Assembly (NCBI GenBank): GCA_002224055.1
Contig: AZLU01000079.1
Coordinates: 105,249-169,248, forward strand
Source: Pezizomycotina sp. ARF18
Taxonomy: Eukaryota; Ascomycota
Direction of reading: 5' to 3'
Length of the DNA stretch: 64,000 bases
Shown here: piece by piece, positions 60,909 to 64,000 of the stretch
Numbering within the stretch: position 1 is the first letter of the stretch
Layout of the letters: every line of letters starts with the position of its first letter
Translations under genes and position numbers: made by a program
The notes under the pieces: generated by a model
Told to the model about the DNA's origin: nothing
Seen by the model: only the letters and a program-made list of their open reading frames with translations
Database searches by the model: none

Positions 60909-61808
60909 TTAAGAACGGTGAAGTTTGTCCTTGATCTTATCCTTGAGACCCTTCTTGTCGGCGTGGTCTTCCGATTCGTCCTGAGCTTGAGCAGCAGCGC
61001 TGGCTTTAACGTGACTGTCGGACCTCGTGCCAGCGGTACCACCGCCGGGGCCGTGCTTGATGCCTGCCTCTTCTAACAGGCGGTCTGCTTCGCGGCCAGC
61101 TCCAGGCGCTGTAGAATGAAAAATGTTTGTTAGAGATCAGAATATTCTCTTCACAAAAAAAAAAAAAAATGCATCCGTGTATATTAGGTTTCGATAGGAA
61201 AGAACAATATGAAGAAAAAGAACTTACCGAAGCATCAAAGTCACCTCCGTCCGCCTTCAAGCCCGTCGACTTTTCGTACTTGGTTCCCGTGCCTTCTCCC
61301 GAGCTCTCGTCCTTGGGAAGTTGAGGCTGTCCTGCGACGCCACCTCCCTCGGTCCCCGCGGAGACGCTGGGCTGGGCACCGCTACCGCTTCCGCTGCCGC
61401 CGCCAAAGCCCGTGTTAGGCTCATCTTTATTGCTCATATCCCTGTTCGTGTCTGCTCCAGTGTATTCCATGCCGGTAACGTTGCACCTGCGGCTTGCTTG
61501 AACCGCCCGGACCCGACGGTCCGCTGGACTTTAACGTCGTCTTTAGCCTGGCTGGAACCGGAGCCGGAACCTGAGCCTTCGTTCTGCTTGTTGGCCTGGG
61601 CGGCGTCGGCTTTGTCCGTGTTCATGGCGTCCTTGGCGGTTTCAACCTTGCCGCTGTAGGTGCCCTTGGTGACAGAGTCGTCTACCATGCTCCTGTGCTC
61701 CTCGGTCTGCCCACCGTAGATGGTGTTCGAGAAGGTGCTGGCAGCGGTGCTGGCGGCGTTCGTGACCGTTTCGGCGGCGGTGTTGAAGGTTTCTCGTACG
61801 GTATCCAT
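60909..61808 (-). CDS. Glycine-rich hydrophilic protein, fungal stress/glucose-repressible type
   Basis: Protein of about 260 residues in two exons (61808-61228 and 61108-60909) split by a 119-nt intron. The start reads MDTVRETFNTAAETVTNAAS and continues with a Grg1/CON-6-like hydrophilic stretch (SVTKGTYSGKVETAKDAMN). One frame slip near 61490 leads to GMEYTGADTNRDMSNKDEP, then a Gly/Ser-rich segment, GTKYEKSTGLKADGGDFD and, after the intron, PGAGREADRLLEEAGIKHGP. It ends in a charged tail (DKKGLKDKIKDKLHRS). It has almost no hydrophobic core, is rich in Gly, Ala, Asp and Lys, and looks like a hydrophilin or LEA-like protein expressed under stress or glucose starvation. That role is inference from composition and from similar fungal proteins. 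Confidence 0.65.
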
Positions 61809-63558
61809 GATGTACAATTTGGTTTATACTTTTGATGACGTGGGGTTTGTCAATTGGTTATGATTGAGTGCTGAAAAATCTTTTTGGTATGTATTAATTT
61901 GGTCGTGATGAGTGGTTTATTTTATTTTTCTACAGATTAGACGGAGGGGAAAGCAAAGCTATTTATTTATTTATCTAAAGTAGGTATATAGAACAGTCCA
62001 AATGACGCCAGAGTCCTCATCCTTTTGCAGCTTCTATAGCCTTCTTCACTCATTGCGTTTAGCTTGCCTCGGGGTACGTCAAATCGTGGAGGGAGTAAAA
62101 GGCGAACCGGTATATGACGACAGCAGTACAGTATCAGTAAAAATGACTTCACCCAGGTGGTACATTGCCATGGCCTCTGTGCCTCTCCCCCAGATTGTAC
62201 AAGCTTTTTTTAGTATATCGATAAGACAAAGCAAGGCCAGATACAGATTTTCGGCGGTAACGGGAAGCTTCTACTGCTGCGAAAGGAGCTGTTTTTGTGG
62301 ATACATGTTCTGTGCAATAATTGTCTTGCAGTCGCAGCTGCAGTTGTAATGGGACGAAGCTATGACGCAAATTCCATGTAATATTCCTTTTTTTTTTTTT
62401 TTTTGGTCTTGGGTCTAGGTAGAGAGACATGGGGCTCCAGTGCCGCTCCACTTGCTATAACTCAAAAATCGTACGAATACTCCAATTGCTTTTTTCTGTA
62501 CATGTAGATATAGCTCTCTCATTTTTAATGGTCCTCGGGGATTGGGGTTAACCATTCCCGCTGTTGCTGTCAAAATCGTGGACGGCGAGAGGTGTAATAA
62601 TAATATATCTCATTAATATACTGGATGACGAACGTGTCCCTTGCATGCAAAGATTGATGGCGCCGCCTATCACGACGGTTATCTCATCTCGATGCATCGT
62701 GGAGAAAAAAATAAAAAAAAATAATAAAAAAATCTAAGATCTCATATGTTTGGGGGGATTTTAACGGCCGTTTCTTCTAATTTGACGCCTTGGCGTATGG
62801 GAAGTCGTTCCGTGAGGAGCTTTCCATCCATCCAGACCTCCGCCAAACATGTGCGAAGTGCACTAGTAAAAAAAAACTACTTTGAATGCCCGGTTTACGG
62901 CCGAACTGCGGGTCTCAAAAACAGAAACAAGAACGAATATACTTTATATACGAACTTTTCCCTCAATTACTACTCGATATCTACAAGTATTGAGCATTGA
63001 TTACGAAACATATCTACGTCAAATTTCATCACTTTGTTCTACCCCAGAAACATTTTCTGCTCACGATGCTTTCAGAAATAATGCAGCACGTGTTATGGCG
63101 TGGGGTTCCAACTTCTAGGCCCTCTTTGTTGTATTATACAAGTCGAAATGTCGTTAATATTGAAGGAGAAGCGTTTGGAGGAAGTGAGCTGGAGAGAAGC
63201 AGCAATTAAAACTTCTCCTCGTAAGTCAATTTACTCTACTCCATTTCCTTCTGTCTCGACCCCGCTCGTTGGACAATAGCGAAGAAGATCTCATATATAA
63301 ATCGTGTGCCAGTGCATCATATACGGGACTCCCTCTCTCCTCTTTCCTTCTTCCTCTATACCGAAACCTTCCATGATCCTTTTGACCGGTCGGGCACCCG
63401 ATGGTGCCTTGAAGTCCTGGCGGCCAGTTGTTTCTGGAGGCACTCTCTCTACTGGTGCTGGAAAACCTAGTCGACAGAAGAAGAACAGAGATAAACGCTA
63501 GATAAAGGAAGGAGGACAAACAGGAGCACGGCGTGGAGCGACCGTCCACCGATTCACC
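61809..63558. other. Divergent intergenic region
   Basis: 1.75 kb upstream of both the glycine-rich gene (-) and the partial gene at 63559 (+). It contains poly(T) near 62389 and A-rich stretches near 62705. Open frames of up to 120 codons occur on both strands without domains. I see no gene, though an upstream exon of the partial gene could lie here. Confidence 0.45.
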
Positions 63559-64000
63559 ATGTCGAGATCGAGGCGAGAGGATCAGCACAATTCCCATTTG
63601 TCGTTACCCCACGACTCGCGCGGTAACGCCGGAGGTTCTCCCTCACACCGCTCTGACGGTAGCTTGGGCTTAAGCAATGATGATAATATCGTTATAGGGG
63701 CCGTGCCTGGGTAGTTGGTGGTATGGTCGATTTATTGGCGGGCGGTCACCTTCCTCTAGACAAGAATTCACCAACCAGACACCAACCAGACGATTTCGAA
63801 ATTCGGGATAATAATTCGAATCCCAGCTGGCAGCAGAATACGAGGACCAGTGGTCGCGGCGGCGGTAATATAATATTAATTATTATTCTTCTGCTGCTAT
63901 TTCCCTAGAAATTCACAATTCCTGCACCCTGAAACGAATCAAAGCAGCAGCAGAAATAGTTTTCAGACACTGCAGCCGCCTGCAGGAGGAAGCGAAGCAA
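63559..64000 (+). CDS. 5' part of a Ser/Asn-rich hypothetical protein, cut by the window end
   Basis: Starts at 63559 with MSRSRREDQHNSHLSLPHDS and continues hydrophilic (GGSPSHRSDGSLGLSNDDN). One frame slip near 63715 leads to VDLLAGGHLPLDKNSPTRHQ, PDDFEIRDNNSNPSWQQNT and SGRGGG. A likely short intron (about 63868-63908, GTAATA to CCCTAG) is followed by sequence open in two frames to the window edge, one of them again Ser/Asn/Gln-rich (ETNQSSSRNSF). It is disordered throughout, with no recognisable domain, and the rest lies outside the window. Confidence 0.45.

Noticed and set aside
63226-63597. 123-codon minus-strand open frame near the right edge
   Set aside because: Overlaps the start of the + strand partial gene and has no domain features.
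1-64000. tRNA genes
   Set aside because: A visual search for GGTTCGANNCC-type B boxes on both strands gave no candidate with a matching A box and acceptor stem.

Overview
This window looks like nuclear DNA of a filamentous ascomycete (Pezizomycotina). The evidence is short spliced introns (about 70-140 nt, GTRNGT donors, CTAAC/CTGAC-like branch points), fungus-restricted protein families (an ADF-H/PH protein, an LDB19/ART1 arrestin, a ZRG17-type transporter, a fungal isoorotate decarboxylase-like enzyme), and fungal-type TEL1, MIP1 and NUP192. Gene density is low, with about 15 genes in 64 kb. The spacers are AT-rich and full of very long poly(A)/poly(T) runs. I cannot place it below subphylum. 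I recognised no tRNA, rRNA, CRISPR array or intact transposon.

Almost every conserved gene is cut into several reading frames by apparent one-base gains or losses, often in homopolymers. Because this hits essential genes equally, I read it as sequence or assembly error, not as pseudogenes. Each gene is therefore given as one locus spanning all its fragments, and its ends are more reliable than its internal frame.

Left part (1-25.7 kb): a small proline-rich membrane protein (+), a large ADF-H/PH protein (-), and an unrecognised coiled-coil protein (+). Next comes a divergent pair, a thymine 7-hydroxylase-like 2-oxoglutarate dioxygenase (-) and an isoorotate decarboxylase/ACMSD-like amidohydrolase (+). 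Together these two could run the fungal thymine-to-uracil salvage route from a shared 1.4 kb promoter region carrying several GATA-factor sites. A 7.9 kb gene-poor stretch follows.

Middle part (25.7-39.6 kb): the LDB19/ART1-like arrestin (+), an unrecognised protein with 43-residue repeats (+), an SLX8-like RING ubiquitin ligase with candidate SUMO-interacting motifs (-), and the mitochondrial DNA polymerase MIP1 (+). MIP1 carries a near-perfect 0.33 kb tandem duplication over polymerase motifs A and B, where a different segment should be.

Right part (39.6-64 kb): the ATM-type kinase TEL1 (-), divergent from the nuclear pore scaffold gene NUP192 (+). Then come a degenerate EF-hand protein whose first coding exon is just ATG (+), a short unrecognised gene (+), a ZRG17-like zinc transporter (+), a glycine-rich hydrophilic stress-type protein (-), and the 5' end of a serine/asparagine-rich protein that runs off the window (+).
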